A stretch of 64,000 nt of DNA. Origin: Fodinibius sp964490705. Its GTDB lineage: Bacteria > Bacteroidota > Rhodothermia > Balneolales > Balneolaceae. The position numbers and the translations under genes were made by a program. The DNA is taken from contig CAZBCG010000002.1 of assembly GCA_964490705.1 (NCBI GenBank), forward strand, positions 186,001 through 250,000, read 5' to 3'. Below are positions 35,031 to 44,284 of this stretch, piece by piece. The notes under the pieces are model-generated. The model did not search any database. It saw only the letters and a program-made list of their open reading frames with translations, and had not been told where the DNA came from. The number at the start of each line of letters is the position of its first letter. Position 1 is the stretch's first letter.

Positions 35031-35633
35031 GTGTTTATTACATTCGAAGGAATTGACGGCAGTGGAAAATCAACACAGATCGAAAAGTTAAGAGGCCGGT
35101 TTGAAAAGAAAGGGGCACAGGTACAGACCTTTCGTGATCCCGGCGGACCAATTGTATCAGAAAAAGTGCGCGAAATACTGTTGAACCCTGACTATGATAT
35201 TGATCCTGTTACCGAGCTGCTGCTGTTTTCGGCCGCTCGGTCGCAGTTGATAGCCGAAAAAGTGCTGCCTAACCTTGAAAAAGGCAGGGTGGTTATCCTC
35301 GATCGGTTTTATGATTCTACGATTGCCTACCAGGGATATGGACGAGAATCGGTTCCATTGGATGAGATCCACAAGATGAATCAGATAGCAAGCCACAAGT
35401 GCAAACCGGATCTCACAATCTATATGAAAGTACCGCTGCAGGAAGCCAAAAAAAGAATGGCCAAGCAAAAAGATCGGATGGAGCAAGCCGGCGATCCATT
35501 TTTCGAGAAAGTGATCAGGGGATTTAATCATCTGGCCGAAAATGAAGAACGCTTTTTTACAGTGGATGCCACACAGCCTGCCGATTGGGTACACAAGCAG
35601 ATCTGGAAGCATGTAGAGAAAAAGTTTCGATGA
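35031..35633 (+). CDS. tmk: Thymidylate kinase
   Basis: It phosphorylates dTMP to dTDP. The 200-residue protein has the P-loop FITFEGIDGSGKSTQ, the dTMP-binding DRFYDSTIAYQGYGR and a lid region with KKRMAKQKDRMEQAG. The TMP-site motif usually written REPGG reads RDPGG, a conservative change. It starts at GTG 35031. A 22-bp perfect hairpin begins 23 bases after the stop. Confidence 0.93.
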   Translation: MFITFEGIDGSGKSTQIEKLRGRFEKKGAQVQTFRDPGGPIVSEKVREILLNPDYDIDPVTELLLFSAARSQLIAEKVLPNLEKGRVVILDRFYDSTIAYQGYGRESVPLDEIHKMNQIASHKCKPDLTIYMKVPLQEAKKRMAKQKDRMEQAGDPFFEKVIRGFNHLAENEERFFTVDATQPADWVHKQIWKHVEKKFR

Positions 35634-35656
35634 GGATGGTATGTATCTGTTTCTGA

Positions 35657-35717
35657 GACTATATCAACGCACAAATTGAAAGAGCTCAAATGCTCCAATT
35701 TGTGCGTTGATATAGTC
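35657..35717. repeat. Perfect 22-bp inverted repeat (long hairpin) after tmk
   Basis: GACTATATCAACGCACAAAT plus TG (35657-35678) is the exact reverse complement of 35696-35717. The 17-base loop contains a further GAGC/GCTC pairing, so the stem can reach 26 bp with an AAA bulge. No T-run follows, so it is not a standard intrinsic terminator. The remaining 183 bases up to the next gene show nothing else. Confidence 0.9.
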
Positions 35718-35900
35718 AATAGGGGATTAAAAGGAGCAAATACGAAAAATGGTGGCTCATTTTGAGCGCGAAATTAATTGCTGATTAGGTAAAAAATGAT
35801 TAATTTTATCGCATTGTGGGTAAAACCTAATTAGAAACTGAAAATCTCCCTTTTCATCGTTTCAACTACTAATTTTAACCAACTCTGAAGTATATAAATT

Positions 35901-36404
35901 ATGGCGCACGAAAGAATTGATGTTGACCTGCCCTTAGCCAAAGTCTATGAATACTTAAGTGATCCTACCTACTTTCCTCACTTCTTCGAACGGATTGAAA
36001 AAGTTAATAAAATAAACTCTCAAACATTCGAATTTTCAACAACGCTTGGCGGCAAAGCATTTGAGTGGACGACAAACGTCATTGACGATTTGCGTAATAC
36101 GCGCTTTGCGTGGATTACGATTAATGGCAATTTAAATCAAACCGGAACTATCCGTTTTACTCCGCTGGATAACGGAGAACGTACCCGTGTTGATTTTAGC
36201 CTGGATTATCGCACATTCTACGGTGAACCAGAGGAAGAGTTAGCCAATTTCATTCAAGGGCTTCCTGCGCAGATGAAAAAAGATCTGCAGCGTTTTAAGG
36301 AAGAAGCTGAAGATGACACCTTCAAGCAAAAAGCGGATGATACGCTAGCTGCAATTGAAGAAGCAGAAGAGGAGGCAGAGGCTGAGGAAGAAGCTGCTGC
36401 ATAA
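35901..36404 (+). CDS. START-like domain protein (SRPBCC superfamily)
   Basis: A 167-residue protein. Residues 1-135 form a START/polyketide-cyclase-like fold: DVDLPLAKVYEYLSDPTYFPHFF, FEFSTTLGGKAFEWTTNV and GTIRFTPLDNGERTRVDFSLDY. The C-terminal 35 residues are Glu/Ala-rich. The family binds hydrophobic ligands, and the ligand is unknown here. It stands as a single gene, flanked by the long hairpin and an intrinsic terminator. Confidence 0.8.
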   Translation: MAHERIDVDLPLAKVYEYLSDPTYFPHFFERIEKVNKINSQTFEFSTTLGGKAFEWTTNVIDDLRNTRFAWITINGNLNQTGTIRFTPLDNGERTRVDFSLDYRTFYGEPEEELANFIQGLPAQMKKDLQRFKEEAEDDTFKQKADDTLAAIEEAEEEAEAEEEAAA

Positions 36405-36425
36405 CCAGCACGTTTTACTGATTTT

Positions 36426-36458
36426 AAATGCGCACTTTCGGGTGCGCATTTTTTTTAT
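36426..36458 (+). terminator. Intrinsic terminator after the START-like gene
   Basis: AAATGCGCAC (36426-36435), loop TTTCGG, GTGCGCATTT (36442-36451), then a T-run to 36458. The 10-bp stem is perfect. Confidence 0.93.
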
Positions 36459-36474
36459 CTACATTTTCTATCTG

Positions 36475-37335
36475 ATGAATTTATCCCGCTTTAAAAAGAG
36501 TCAACAGGCACAAAGTCCTCATTATCTCTTGTTTGGGCATCCCGTTGGCCACAGCTGGTCGCCACTGATGCATAATACAGCATTACAGGAGTATGGAATG
36601 GAGGCCCGATACCATGCTGTTGATGTGCACAATAATGAGTTGAACAGCCTGGCTTCATACCTCAACAGAGATACCTTCCTAGGTGCGAATGTTACCGTAC
36701 CGTATAAGCAGCTTATTACTAATTATCTGGATGAAATCGACAGTGCCGCCCGCAATATTGGAGCCGTGAATACCATTGTAAAACAGGATTACACTTTGCG
36801 GGGATACAACACCGATTGTGCCGGATTTCTGGCTCCGCTCGATGAGTACTCTTGGGAGCTAGAGGGTGAGCGGGCTATCATTTTTGGTACAGGCGGTGCC
36901 TCGCGGGCAATAGTGGCAGGACTTGTTGATTTTGGAATGCAAGAGCTCTATCTGGTCTCCCGCAATCCCGATAGCAAAAAATCTTTTTCTGATTTTGACC
37001 GGGCGGAGGTCATCTCCTATAATGAGTGGACATCACATGCCGAGGAAGCAGCATTAATTGTTAATGCTACGCCGCTGGGGGTGTATCCGAAAACAAAAAA
37101 ATCGCCGGTACGTGAGACCGAAAAAGAATATCTTGCAGATTGTCTCTGCTATGATATTGTGTATAATCCGCCGGAGACCACCTTTTTAAAACAAGCCAAA
37201 TCAGTAGGATCTGCAACAATTGCCGGACTCGAAATGTTGATTCAACAGGGCAGTCGGTCATTCGAATTATGGACGGGACGCCCTTTTCCCTTAGACAAAG
37301 TAAGAACAAGACTCCATGAAGAACTTGCAAACTGA
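36475..37335 (+). CDS. aroE: Shikimate dehydrogenase
   Basis: It reduces 3-dehydroshikimate with NADPH in aromatic amino acid synthesis. The protein has 286 residues from ATG 36475, chosen because the frame upstream runs through the terminator and the previous gene. Motifs: GHPVGHSWSPLMHN (substrate Ser), ANVTVPYKQ (catalytic Lys), GAVNTIV, GYNTDCAGF (Asp), FGTGGASRA (NADP loop), NATPLGVYP and QQGSRSFELWTG. It overlaps pgeF by 20 bases. Confidence 0.94.
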   Translation: MNLSRFKKSQQAQSPHYLLFGHPVGHSWSPLMHNTALQEYGMEARYHAVDVHNNELNSLASYLNRDTFLGANVTVPYKQLITNYLDEIDSAARNIGAVNTIVKQDYTLRGYNTDCAGFLAPLDEYSWELEGERAIIFGTGGASRAIVAGLVDFGMQELYLVSRNPDSKKSFSDFDRAEVISYNEWTSHAEEAALIVNATPLGVYPKTKKSPVRETEKEYLADCLCYDIVYNPPETTFLKQAKSVGSATIAGLEMLIQQGSRSFELWTGRPFPLDKVRTRLHEELAN

Positions 37336-38083
37336 TTTTTCCTTGATACGACCCGATATCCTACACCAGGATGAGGGCATCAACGCGTGGTTCACATTGA
37401 AGAATGCAGACTTTGGGAATGGTCATTTGATATCAGGACTCAATCTGGGATTCAATACACCGGAAAAAAAAGAGGTTGTGGCGCGGAACAGATTAAAGTT
37501 ATTATCTCATTTAAATGTGGATGACGAGTGGGTAGCCTATGCCGAGCAGGTGCATAGCACGAGAATTCAAACGGTAACTCAGGGCGGTACATATCCAGAT
37601 ACCGATGGATTGATTACCCAGATTCCCGGCCTCACGCTGGGTATTCAGGTAGCCGATTGTGCAGCAGTTTTATTGTGGGATACTGATACTGAGAATAACA
37701 TCATTGGTGCGTTGCATGCCGGCTGGCGGGGGGCAGCAGGAAATATTGTGCCGCAAGGGATCCGAAAAATGATCAATCTGGGAGCCAATCCTTCTACAAT
37801 GAAAGCGTTTGTGAGTCCCTGTATCTCACTTAAAAATTTCGAAGTAGGACAGGAGGTTGCCGAGCAGTTTCCCGATGAGTTTGTCGATTATAAATCCTAC
37901 GCCAAACCACACGTTGATTTAAAGGGATTTTTGCGCCATCAGTTGCAGGAAGGCGGATTATTGAGTGAACATATTGAGATCAGCGACGGTTGCACCATTG
38001 AAGAAGCTGATCGTTTTTACTCTTATCGCCGCGAAGGTCAGCAAAGCGGACGCATGATGGCGCTCATTCAGATCGCAGAATAA
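37316..38083 (+). CDS. pgeF: Peptidoglycan editing factor PgeF (YfiH/laccase-domain)
   Basis: A 255-residue protein of the Cu/Zn polyphenol oxidoreductase fold. It is reported in E. coli to prevent misincorporation of L-Ser in peptidoglycan precursors; human FAMIN is a relative. Metal ligands are His in AEQVHSTRI, Cys in QVADCAAVL and His in ALHAGWRGAAGNIV. The C-terminal FYSYRREGQQSGRMMALI is conserved. The overlap with aroE implies coupling. Confidence 0.9.
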   Translation: MKNLQTDFSLIRPDILHQDEGINAWFTLKNADFGNGHLISGLNLGFNTPEKKEVVARNRLKLLSHLNVDDEWVAYAEQVHSTRIQTVTQGGTYPDTDGLITQIPGLTLGIQVADCAAVLLWDTDTENNIIGALHAGWRGAAGNIVPQGIRKMINLGANPSTMKAFVSPCISLKNFEVGQEVAEQFPDEFVDYKSYAKPHVDLKGFLRHQLQEGGLLSEHIEISDGCTIEEADRFYSYRREGQQSGRMMALIQIAE

Positions 38084-38110
38084 TAAAGAATTAAAATAAA
38101 TGTCGAGCCA

Positions 38111-39010
38111 TTGAGAGTTTCATATTCGCCGGGATATTATGCTCCCATTCCCAATGAGCATATTTTTCCCATGAAAAAGTTTATGGGCCTGTATCGGTAT
38201 CTCACGGAGCAAAACCTGATCACCGAGAGTGATATCATTGAGCCCTCAATGGTGAATTTAGCCAATCTAATGACGGTACACACGCAGCGCTATTCCGATG
38301 GAATAATGACGGGTAACTTGGAGAGCAGAGAAATGCGAAAGCTGGGACTTCCGTGGTCAAAAGGGTTGGCAAAACGATCTCGATTGGCGGTGCAGGGAAC
38401 TATCAATGCAGCGCTGATGGCTTTGCAGGATGGTATGGCTGGAAATTTGGCCGGTGGCACCCATCATGCCATGCCCGATTACGGCGAAGGTTTTTGTGTG
38501 TTTAATGATGTGGCTGTAGCTATAAAAGTGCTGCGACAATCGATGTGGGCGCGCAAAATTTTGGTGATCGACTGCGATGTGCATCAGGGAAATGGGACAG
38601 CTGAAATTTTCAAAGACCATCCCGAGGTATTTACATTTTCGCTGCATGGAGCCAAAAACTATCCCTTCAAAAAGTCGCCTTCTACGCTCGATATTGGCTT
38701 GCCTGATAGCACTGGAGACCAGCAGTATTTATCCACATTGGGAGATGCATTGGACAATATTTTTAATCAATTTTCGCCTGAGTTAGTATTTTATCTGGGC
38801 GGAATAGATCCGTTGGAAACCGATCATTTTGGTCGCTTATCATTGACGCTCAAGGGGCTGGCCAATCGCGATAGAATTGTTATCAAGAAAATACGTGATG
38901 AAGAAGTACCTCTGGTGCTGTTACTTTCGGGTGGTTATGCCCCCACACTTAAAGAAACGGTACGAGCGCATGCACTTATGTTTGAAACCGCGCTGGAACT
39001 GGCTCCTTAA
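38111..39010 (+). CDS. Histone-deacetylase family Zn-dependent amidohydrolase
   Basis: A 299-residue arginase/deacetylase-fold enzyme. The active-site motifs are GGTHHAMPDYGEGFCVFND (tandem His), VIDCDVHQGNGTAEIF (metal ligands Asp-x-His) and a Gly-rich end, LLLSGGYAPT. Bacterial members act on acetylpolyamines, acetoin-pathway proteins or unknown acyl substrates. The start is TTG at 38111. It lies 27 bases after pgeF, on the same strand. Confidence 0.88.
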   Translation: MRVSYSPGYYAPIPNEHIFPMKKFMGLYRYLTEQNLITESDIIEPSMVNLANLMTVHTQRYSDGIMTGNLESREMRKLGLPWSKGLAKRSRLAVQGTINAALMALQDGMAGNLAGGTHHAMPDYGEGFCVFNDVAVAIKVLRQSMWARKILVIDCDVHQGNGTAEIFKDHPEVFTFSLHGAKNYPFKKSPSTLDIGLPDSTGDQQYLSTLGDALDNIFNQFSPELVFYLGGIDPLETDHFGRLSLTLKGLANRDRIVIKKIRDEEVPLVLLLSGGYAPTLKETVRAHALMFETALELAP

Positions 39011-39120
39011 ATCCGAATGTTGATATAGAGGAAAGTAAATTTCGCCTTATAATCTTATTCTGAGTTCTACCTGTTTTTATCTATCTTCACAACTCTTTTG
39101 AACAGAAATAAATCAATCAT

Positions 39121-40269
39121 TTGAAGCCCAAAAATATCGTCATACTGGGTTCTACCGGATCAATCGGTGGGCAGGCGCTGGATGTAGTTCGGGAACACCC
39201 CGAGCAGTTCAATATACTGGCGCTGAGCTGTAACAGCAGCTGGCAAAAGCTGGCCGAGCAGATCAACGAATTTCGTCCCCGGTATGCATTTATTAATGAT
39301 GAGAATTCTATTGATTCGCTGAAAAGTGAACAGGCGGAAAATGATACGGAGATTTTATCAGGCGATGAAAATCTGCTTCAGCTGGCAACGCTAAGTGATG
39401 CTGATGTTATTTTGAATAGTTTGGTGGGATATGCCGGATTTGCTCCCACTATTGAGGCTCTAAAAGCCGGAAAAAAAGTGGCGTTAGCCAATAAAGAGTC
39501 ATTAGTGGTCGGTGGTGGCTTAATTAATGAGCTAATCAAAGAAAATCGTGATCAGCTTATTCCCGTAGATTCGGAACACAGTGCTATGTTGCAGTGCTTG
39601 GTGGGAGAGCCGCTCGAAACCATCGAAAAGCTGGTGATTACGGCAAGCGGTGGTCCGTTCCGCACGTGGACGAAAGAACAGATGCGGGATATTACGGTCG
39701 AAGATGCCCTGGATCATCCGAACTGGTCCATGGGATCTAAAATTACCATTGATTCGGCCACGATGATGAACAAGGGACTGGAGATTATCGAAGCGCACTG
39801 GCTGTTTGATATGCCGCTTTCAAAAATTGAGGCGGTTGTGCACCCCCAGAGTGTTATTCATTCGGTGGTGGAATTTACCGACGGATCCAGCAAAGCGCAG
39901 CTCGGACCGCCCACGATGAAAGTGCCTATTTTATATGCCCTTACCTATCCCGATCGATTTGAGCTCGATGCTCCGCGTTTGGATTGGAAGTCGGCCTTTG
40001 ATTTGACGTTCGAGCCAGTCGATTACGATCGGTTCCCCTGTCTCAAATTAGCGCTTGATGCTGTCGAAGAGGGAGGATTGGCACCGGCTATCCTCAATGC
40101 CGCCAATGAAGTGGCGGTGTACCGCTTTTTGAATCAAGAAATTTCCTATTTTAAGATTCCACAAGTCATTGAACACTGCCTGGAATCGCTAAATAATTCT
40201 GGATCTATTACGTTAGAATCACTAAAAAACATTGATCAACAAACCAGAGAACTGGCATTAACTGTTTAA
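39121..40269 (+). CDS. dxr: 1-deoxy-D-xylulose 5-phosphate reductoisomerase
   Basis: The first committed enzyme of the MEP isoprenoid pathway, 382 residues. It has the NADPH loop ILGSTGSIGGQALDVV, ALANKESLVVGG, the metal/substrate motif PVDSEHSAMLQCL, TASGGPFRTW and MNKGLEIIEAHWLF. It starts at TTG 39121. The Zn-protease rseP follows after 18 bases; the pair dxr-rseP is conserved in many bacteria. Confidence 0.96.
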   Translation: MKPKNIVILGSTGSIGGQALDVVREHPEQFNILALSCNSSWQKLAEQINEFRPRYAFINDENSIDSLKSEQAENDTEILSGDENLLQLATLSDADVILNSLVGYAGFAPTIEALKAGKKVALANKESLVVGGGLINELIKENRDQLIPVDSEHSAMLQCLVGEPLETIEKLVITASGGPFRTWTKEQMRDITVEDALDHPNWSMGSKITIDSATMMNKGLEIIEAHWLFDMPLSKIEAVVHPQSVIHSVVEFTDGSSKAQLGPPTMKVPILYALTYPDRFELDAPRLDWKSAFDLTFEPVDYDRFPCLKLALDAVEEGGLAPAILNAANEVAVYRFLNQEISYFKIPQVIEHCLESLNNSGSITLESLKNIDQQTRELALTV

Positions 40270-40287
40270 CTCGTACTATTTTGCTCC

Positions 40288-41622
40288 ATGGAATGGATTT
40301 TAAGTTTACTATCGACACTCGGAATATTTGCTGCAGCGCTGCTGATCCTGGTCTTCTTTCATGAACTGGGCCACTTTTTGGCGGCAAAACTTTTTGGGAT
40401 GCGTGTTGAGCGTTTTTCTCTGGGATTTCCACCCCGAATTTTTGGTATCAAGAAAGGCAATACCGATTACTGTATTGGTGCTACTCCACTGGGCGGTTAT
40501 GTGAAAATTTCCGGGATGATTGACGAAAGTATGGAAACCGAACATTTGGATGAGGATCCGAAACCCTGGGAATTTCGCAGCAAGCCAGTGTGGCAGCGTA
40601 TTGTTGTAATTACCGCTGGTGTAATTTTCAATATGATTTTAGCCGTGCTTATTTATGGCGGGCTGGCGTTTAGCAATGGCGAAACGAAAGTGAAGCTTGA
40701 TAGTATCAATAGTATTTATGTTGCTGAAAATTCCTTGGCAGCGCAGGTGGGATTTCAAACAGGAGATAAAATTGTGGGGGTTAACGGTGAGAAGGTTCCT
40801 TATTTTCAAGATCTGTTTTCGCCCAGTAAGATGATGTCTTCTTCGTTGAGCTATACCGTGATGCGTGGTGGTAATGAAACCACAATCCCCATAGCCGACA
40901 GCCTGCTTAACGAAATAGGCCGGCAGGGACTTATTACGCTTGGCAATGTGCTCCCCAGCAAGATTAGGCAGGTTGAAGAGGGAAGCCCCGCCGATAATGT
41001 GGGTTTGCAAGCAGGAGACATGATTACATCGGTAAACGGTGAACAGATTCGGCACTGGGTACAATTGGTAGAAAAAATCCAGACGGCTGAGGATTCATTA
41101 CAATTGACAGTAAACAGAGTGGGTGAAACACTGGATTTTACGGTGATGCCAAACGAAAACAACAAACTGGGGATTTACCGTCCCACCAGAGATGCATTTG
41201 ACGTTGAACAGTTCCAATATGGATTGTTTGCATCTTTAAATGTGGGAATTCAAAAAACGACCGAAACGGTAAATGGCATATTTGGCGGATTTAGTAAGAT
41301 GTTCTCAGGTGATATCTCTGTCCGCGAAAATTTAGGAGGCCCGGTCGCCATTGCCAGCGTCACTAAGCAAGCAACTGAGTCTGGCGGGGCCATTGGCTTT
41401 TGGAATATTACGGCCTTTTTAAGTGTTACGCTGGCCATTATGAATATTTTGCCCATCCCGGTACTCGATGGTGGTCATCTAATGTTTTTGATTTATGAAG
41501 GCATTACCCGTAAAGAACCATCTCAAAAAGTACGGATGGCGCTGCAACAGATCGGCTTTTTGCTTATTATCGCACTCTTTATCTTTGTGACTTTCAACGA
41601 CATCCTTAGACAATTCGGTTAA
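40288..41622 (+). CDS. rseP: Site-2 intramembrane zinc protease RseP
   Basis: The protein has 444 residues. The HELGH motif lies at 25-29 in the first membrane segment, and the distal metal-ligand motif LPIPVLDGGHLMFL is near the end. Two PDZ-like domains lie between them (NSLAAQVGFQTGDKIVGVNG and SPADNVGLQAGDMITSVNG). It is expected to cleave membrane-bound anti-sigma factors or remnant signal peptides. It lies between dxr and phospholipid genes. Confidence 0.93.
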   Translation: MEWILSLLSTLGIFAAALLILVFFHELGHFLAAKLFGMRVERFSLGFPPRIFGIKKGNTDYCIGATPLGGYVKISGMIDESMETEHLDEDPKPWEFRSKPVWQRIVVITAGVIFNMILAVLIYGGLAFSNGETKVKLDSINSIYVAENSLAAQVGFQTGDKIVGVNGEKVPYFQDLFSPSKMMSSSLSYTVMRGGNETTIPIADSLLNEIGRQGLITLGNVLPSKIRQVEEGSPADNVGLQAGDMITSVNGEQIRHWVQLVEKIQTAEDSLQLTVNRVGETLDFTVMPNENNKLGIYRPTRDAFDVEQFQYGLFASLNVGIQKTTETVNGIFGGFSKMFSGDISVRENLGGPVAIASVTKQATESGGAIGFWNITAFLSVTLAIMNILPIPVLDGGHLMFLIYEGITRKEPSQKVRMALQQIGFLLIIALFIFVTFNDILRQFG

Positions 41623-41633
41623 CCAAATATTCT

Positions 41634-42287
41634 ATGTTTGCTCGCGACGGATACACTACGATATTCGTAACCATTATTTTTGCTATCATTGTCAGCGGTA
41701 TTGCCCGTTATATCGAACCCCACTGGACGGCCTATATCATCTACACTGCCATGGCGTTGCTGGTGGCTTTTATTCTGTTTTTCTTTCGAGATCCCGATCG
41801 AGACATAACCGAAGGTGACAACTATATTCTTTCTCCAGCCGATGGCAATGTGGTGCAAATTAAAGAGGTACAAGAAGATCAGTATATCGAAGGTCCGGCC
41901 ACACAGATCAGCATCTTTCTTTCGCCAATGGATGTGCATATAAATCGTGTACCCGTGAGAGGAACGTTGGAATATTTGGAATATGAACCCGGTATTTTTT
42001 TGGTAGCCTATGATCATCGGGCCTCGGAGCTCAACGAACGTGCTGATTTTGGCGTCCGTCATCCGTCCGGCACCAAAGTGTTTTTCCGACAAATTACCGG
42101 TTTTCTGGCACGGCGCATTGTCTATCATCTTGAAAAGGGCGATGAACTTAATGCCGGCGATCGTTTTGGGATGATGAAGTTTGGCTCGAGAATGGATATA
42201 CTTGTTCCGGCCGAGGTCGAAATAAATGTTTCGGAAGGAGAAAAAGCTGTAGCCGGACAAACAATTTTAGCCACGATTAACGCATAA
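41634..42287 (+). CDS. psd: Phosphatidylserine decarboxylase proenzyme
   Basis: It makes phosphatidylethanolamine. The protein is 217 residues, the short type. It has two N-terminal membrane segments (about 8-27 and 31-50), SPADGNVVQIKEV, the catalytic His region MDVHINRVPV and the self-cleavage Gly-Ser in KFGSRMDI, where the pyruvoyl group forms. It lies 1 base before pssA, so the two steps of PE synthesis are coupled. Confidence 0.95.
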   Translation: MFARDGYTTIFVTIIFAIIVSGIARYIEPHWTAYIIYTAMALLVAFILFFFRDPDRDITEGDNYILSPADGNVVQIKEVQEDQYIEGPATQISIFLSPMDVHINRVPVRGTLEYLEYEPGIFLVAYDHRASELNERADFGVRHPSGTKVFFRQITGFLARRIVYHLEKGDELNAGDRFGMMKFGSRMDILVPAEVEINVSEGEKAVAGQTILATINA

Positions 42288-42288
42288 G

Positions 42289-43116
42289 ATGAAATATCCC
42301 ATACAGAAGTGGAAGCGCTTTCGCCGCCGTCGTAAACGCAAGCGAAAAGAAAACGGCCGGTCGAAAAAACAAATTCCACGCACGGTTATTCCCAGCTTCT
42401 TTACATTGATGAATCTATTTTGCGGTTTTTTGGCGATTATCAGTATCGCCGAAGGACGACTTTTTTTCGGGGCCTGGCTCATCGTTTTTGCGGGATTATT
42501 TGATGCCCTAGACGGATTTATGGCGCGCCTTTCCAACGCCACCAGCCAGTTTGGAATCGAGCTCGATTCCATCAGTGATGTGGTATCATTCGGCGTAGCA
42601 CCGGGATTTTTGCTTTATTCCTTTGGCTTAGGCGAAATGCCGTTTGTGGGAATTATCCTTAGTGCTTTAACCCCGCTTTGTGGTGCCGTGCGACTGGCCC
42701 GCTACAATGTAGATGCCCAGGAAAGTCGCGGTGATTTCTTCAAGGGGTTGCCCATTCCTGGTCAGGCAATTATGATCGCCGCTTTTTACCTCACCTTTTA
42801 TAACCAGCTCGAAATTTTTGGGTGGATGGAATATGGGCTTAATACGGTGCTCGTACCGCTGATTGTCCTGCTTTCATTTTTGATGGTTAGCACTATTCCA
42901 TTTGATAAAATTCCCAGCTTCGATAAAGAATCCATCCAAAAGCACAAAGGGAAATTGTCGCTGTTTATTTTCTATGGTATTCTCATCTTGCTATTCCAGG
43001 AAGTGGGACTGATGATTGTATTTTCTGCCTTTATCCTAAAAGGCATCGTGCTCGGAGGATATTTTTTCTGGAAAGAGGCGTTTGGGGATGAGAACTTTTC
43101 AGAAGATTCCCAATAG
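42289..43116 (+). CDS. pssA: CDP-diacylglycerol-serine O-phosphatidyltransferase
   Basis: It makes phosphatidylserine from CDP-diacylglycerol and serine. The protein has 275 residues and about 7 membrane helices. The CDP-alcohol phosphotransferase motif is seen at DGFMARLSNATSQFGIELDSISD (D-G-x2-A-R-x8-G-x3-D-x3-D). The N-terminal 30 residues are strikingly basic, with about 17 Lys/Arg (KRFRRRRKRKRK), longer and more basic than usual. It ends the dxr-rseP-psd-pssA group. Confidence 0.93.
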   Translation: MKYPIQKWKRFRRRRKRKRKENGRSKKQIPRTVIPSFFTLMNLFCGFLAIISIAEGRLFFGAWLIVFAGLFDALDGFMARLSNATSQFGIELDSISDVVSFGVAPGFLLYSFGLGEMPFVGIILSALTPLCGAVRLARYNVDAQESRGDFFKGLPIPGQAIMIAAFYLTFYNQLEIFGWMEYGLNTVLVPLIVLLSFLMVSTIPFDKIPSFDKESIQKHKGKLSLFIFYGILILLFQEVGLMIVFSAFILKGIVLGGYFFWKEAFGDENFSEDSQ

Positions 43117-43330
43117 AGCTTTTTAAACAAAGATCTCTCCCGTTACCTGCCGACCATAGCCTCCGGCGTAGGTTGGGTCGAGATGACAAGCTAAACATCT
43201 AGCTATATGGGAATTACACTCCCGTTATAATTACACTCTTGTTGTAAACATTGCATTAGCTCGGGAGTAAAACTCCCTCACAGCTTGCAGGTTTTTGGCG
43301 GCATCTCTTTTAGGATCTATCAAAAATGGA
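43117..43330. repeat. Repeat-bearing gap between convergent pssA and PorV-like genes
   Basis: No gene is seen in these 214 bases. A 17-base direct repeat, ATTACACTCCCGTTATA (43213-43229) and ATTACACTCTTGTTGTA (43230-43246), is followed by the small hairpin GGGAGT-AAA-ACTCCC (43263-43277). Near 43145, CCTGCCGACCATAG/CCTCCGGCGTAGGTTGG resembles the palindromic repeats found in related genomes. No clear T-tailed terminator is present. Confidence 0.5.
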
Positions 43331-44284
43331 CTAAAACCGGTAGCTCAATCCCAGAGAGTGCACCGTACCAAATCCGGTCTCGAAAGGGATGAGCGCATAT
43401 TCAGCTGTAATGGAACCGGCCTTAACGCCAGCACCTGCACTCCAGGGCCGTTCGGTATCACCCGTTTTATATCCCGTCCGCAGCAGGATGGTATCAGCTA
43501 TATCAAACTCCAGGGCAATGTTGGTATGGGGATTGGATGATGAGTCGCCCTGCGTGGTACCGTTCTCCGTTTTTATAGGGATAATCCAATCATTTTTGAG
43601 ATACAATGTGATGGGAAGATTCTCATTTTCGGGTGGAGTAAATGTAATTACTTCGGCGTTAAATCCCGCTCGAAAGGTAGTGGGCAGAGTCGTAGCTTCA
43701 TTTCTGAGCTCATTCATTTTGCCCCAGTTCAGCAGGCTGGCACCCAGTCGAAGGCGATCATTCCAGAGTTGTGTCGCCGCTCCAAAATTAGCTGCATAGC
43801 CCGATGCGTTGAAGGTATAATATTCCTCCCGCAGGTATTGAAAAGTGCCGCCTAAGGCTACAGGACCAAAGTTATAAGCATATCCGCCACTGAGTGAAAG
43901 AAAGCTGACGGCAAAGGTCCCTTCTGGCGGTCCGGCCTGATTACCGCGAAGGGGAATATCGTCGGCCTGCGAGCCGATAAATCCGAAAGCGAGACCGCGA
44001 TTTTCATTTTTAAGATTAATGGCGGCATGGGCATGGGTAAGATCGCCAATCCATAGCGTATAGTCGGCATTGAGACTAGAACTTGGTTCCAGCGCAAGAT
44101 TTGCAGGATTGGAATACAGGTTGGATGCTCCGAGAAGTTCAGCGGTAACGGCATCGTTTAATCCCAATGCCTGCGTACCCGGACCAATGGTAAGCAACTC
44201 TAACCCCGACTCTTGGGCAGTTGCGGACATCCCAAAATAGAATAGAATCAGAGAGGTTAATGTAATGAGTTTTATCTTGTTCAT
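43331..44284 (-). CDS. PorV/PorQ-family outer-membrane protein, copy 1
   Basis: A 317-residue protein with a signal peptide (cleavage after about Ala23, SATAQ), then a 14-strand-type barrel with the family start SGLELLTIGPGTQALGLNDA and SNLYSNPANLA. PorV-like barrels help deliver type IX secretion cargo or carry lipids and hydrophobic compounds. It overlaps the upstream paralogue by 4 bases (ATGA). Its function in this organism is not known. Confidence 0.83.
   Translation of the reverse strand: MNKIKLITLTSLILFYFGMSATAQESGLELLTIGPGTQALGLNDAVTAELLGASNLYSNPANLALEPSSSLNADYTLWIGDLTHAHAAINLKNENRGLAFGFIGSQADDIPLRGNQAGPPEGTFAVSFLSLSGGYAYNFGPVALGGTFQYLREEYYTFNASGYAANFGAATQLWNDRLRLGASLLNWGKMNELRNEATTLPTTFRAGFNAEVITFTPPENENLPITLYLKNDWIIPIKTENGTTQGDSSSNPHTNIALEFDIADTILLRTGYKTGDTERPWSAGAGVKAGSITAEYALIPFETGFGTVHSLGLSYRF

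Noticed and set aside
36355..36474. N-terminal extension of aroE
   Set aside because: It would cross the end of the START-like gene and the strong terminator at 36426-36458; AroE homologues begin near 36475.
43263..43277. GGGAGT-AAA-ACTCCC as terminator for pssA
   Set aside because: A 6-bp stem with a 3-base loop, not followed by a T-run and 147 bases from the stop; kept only as part of the repeat region.
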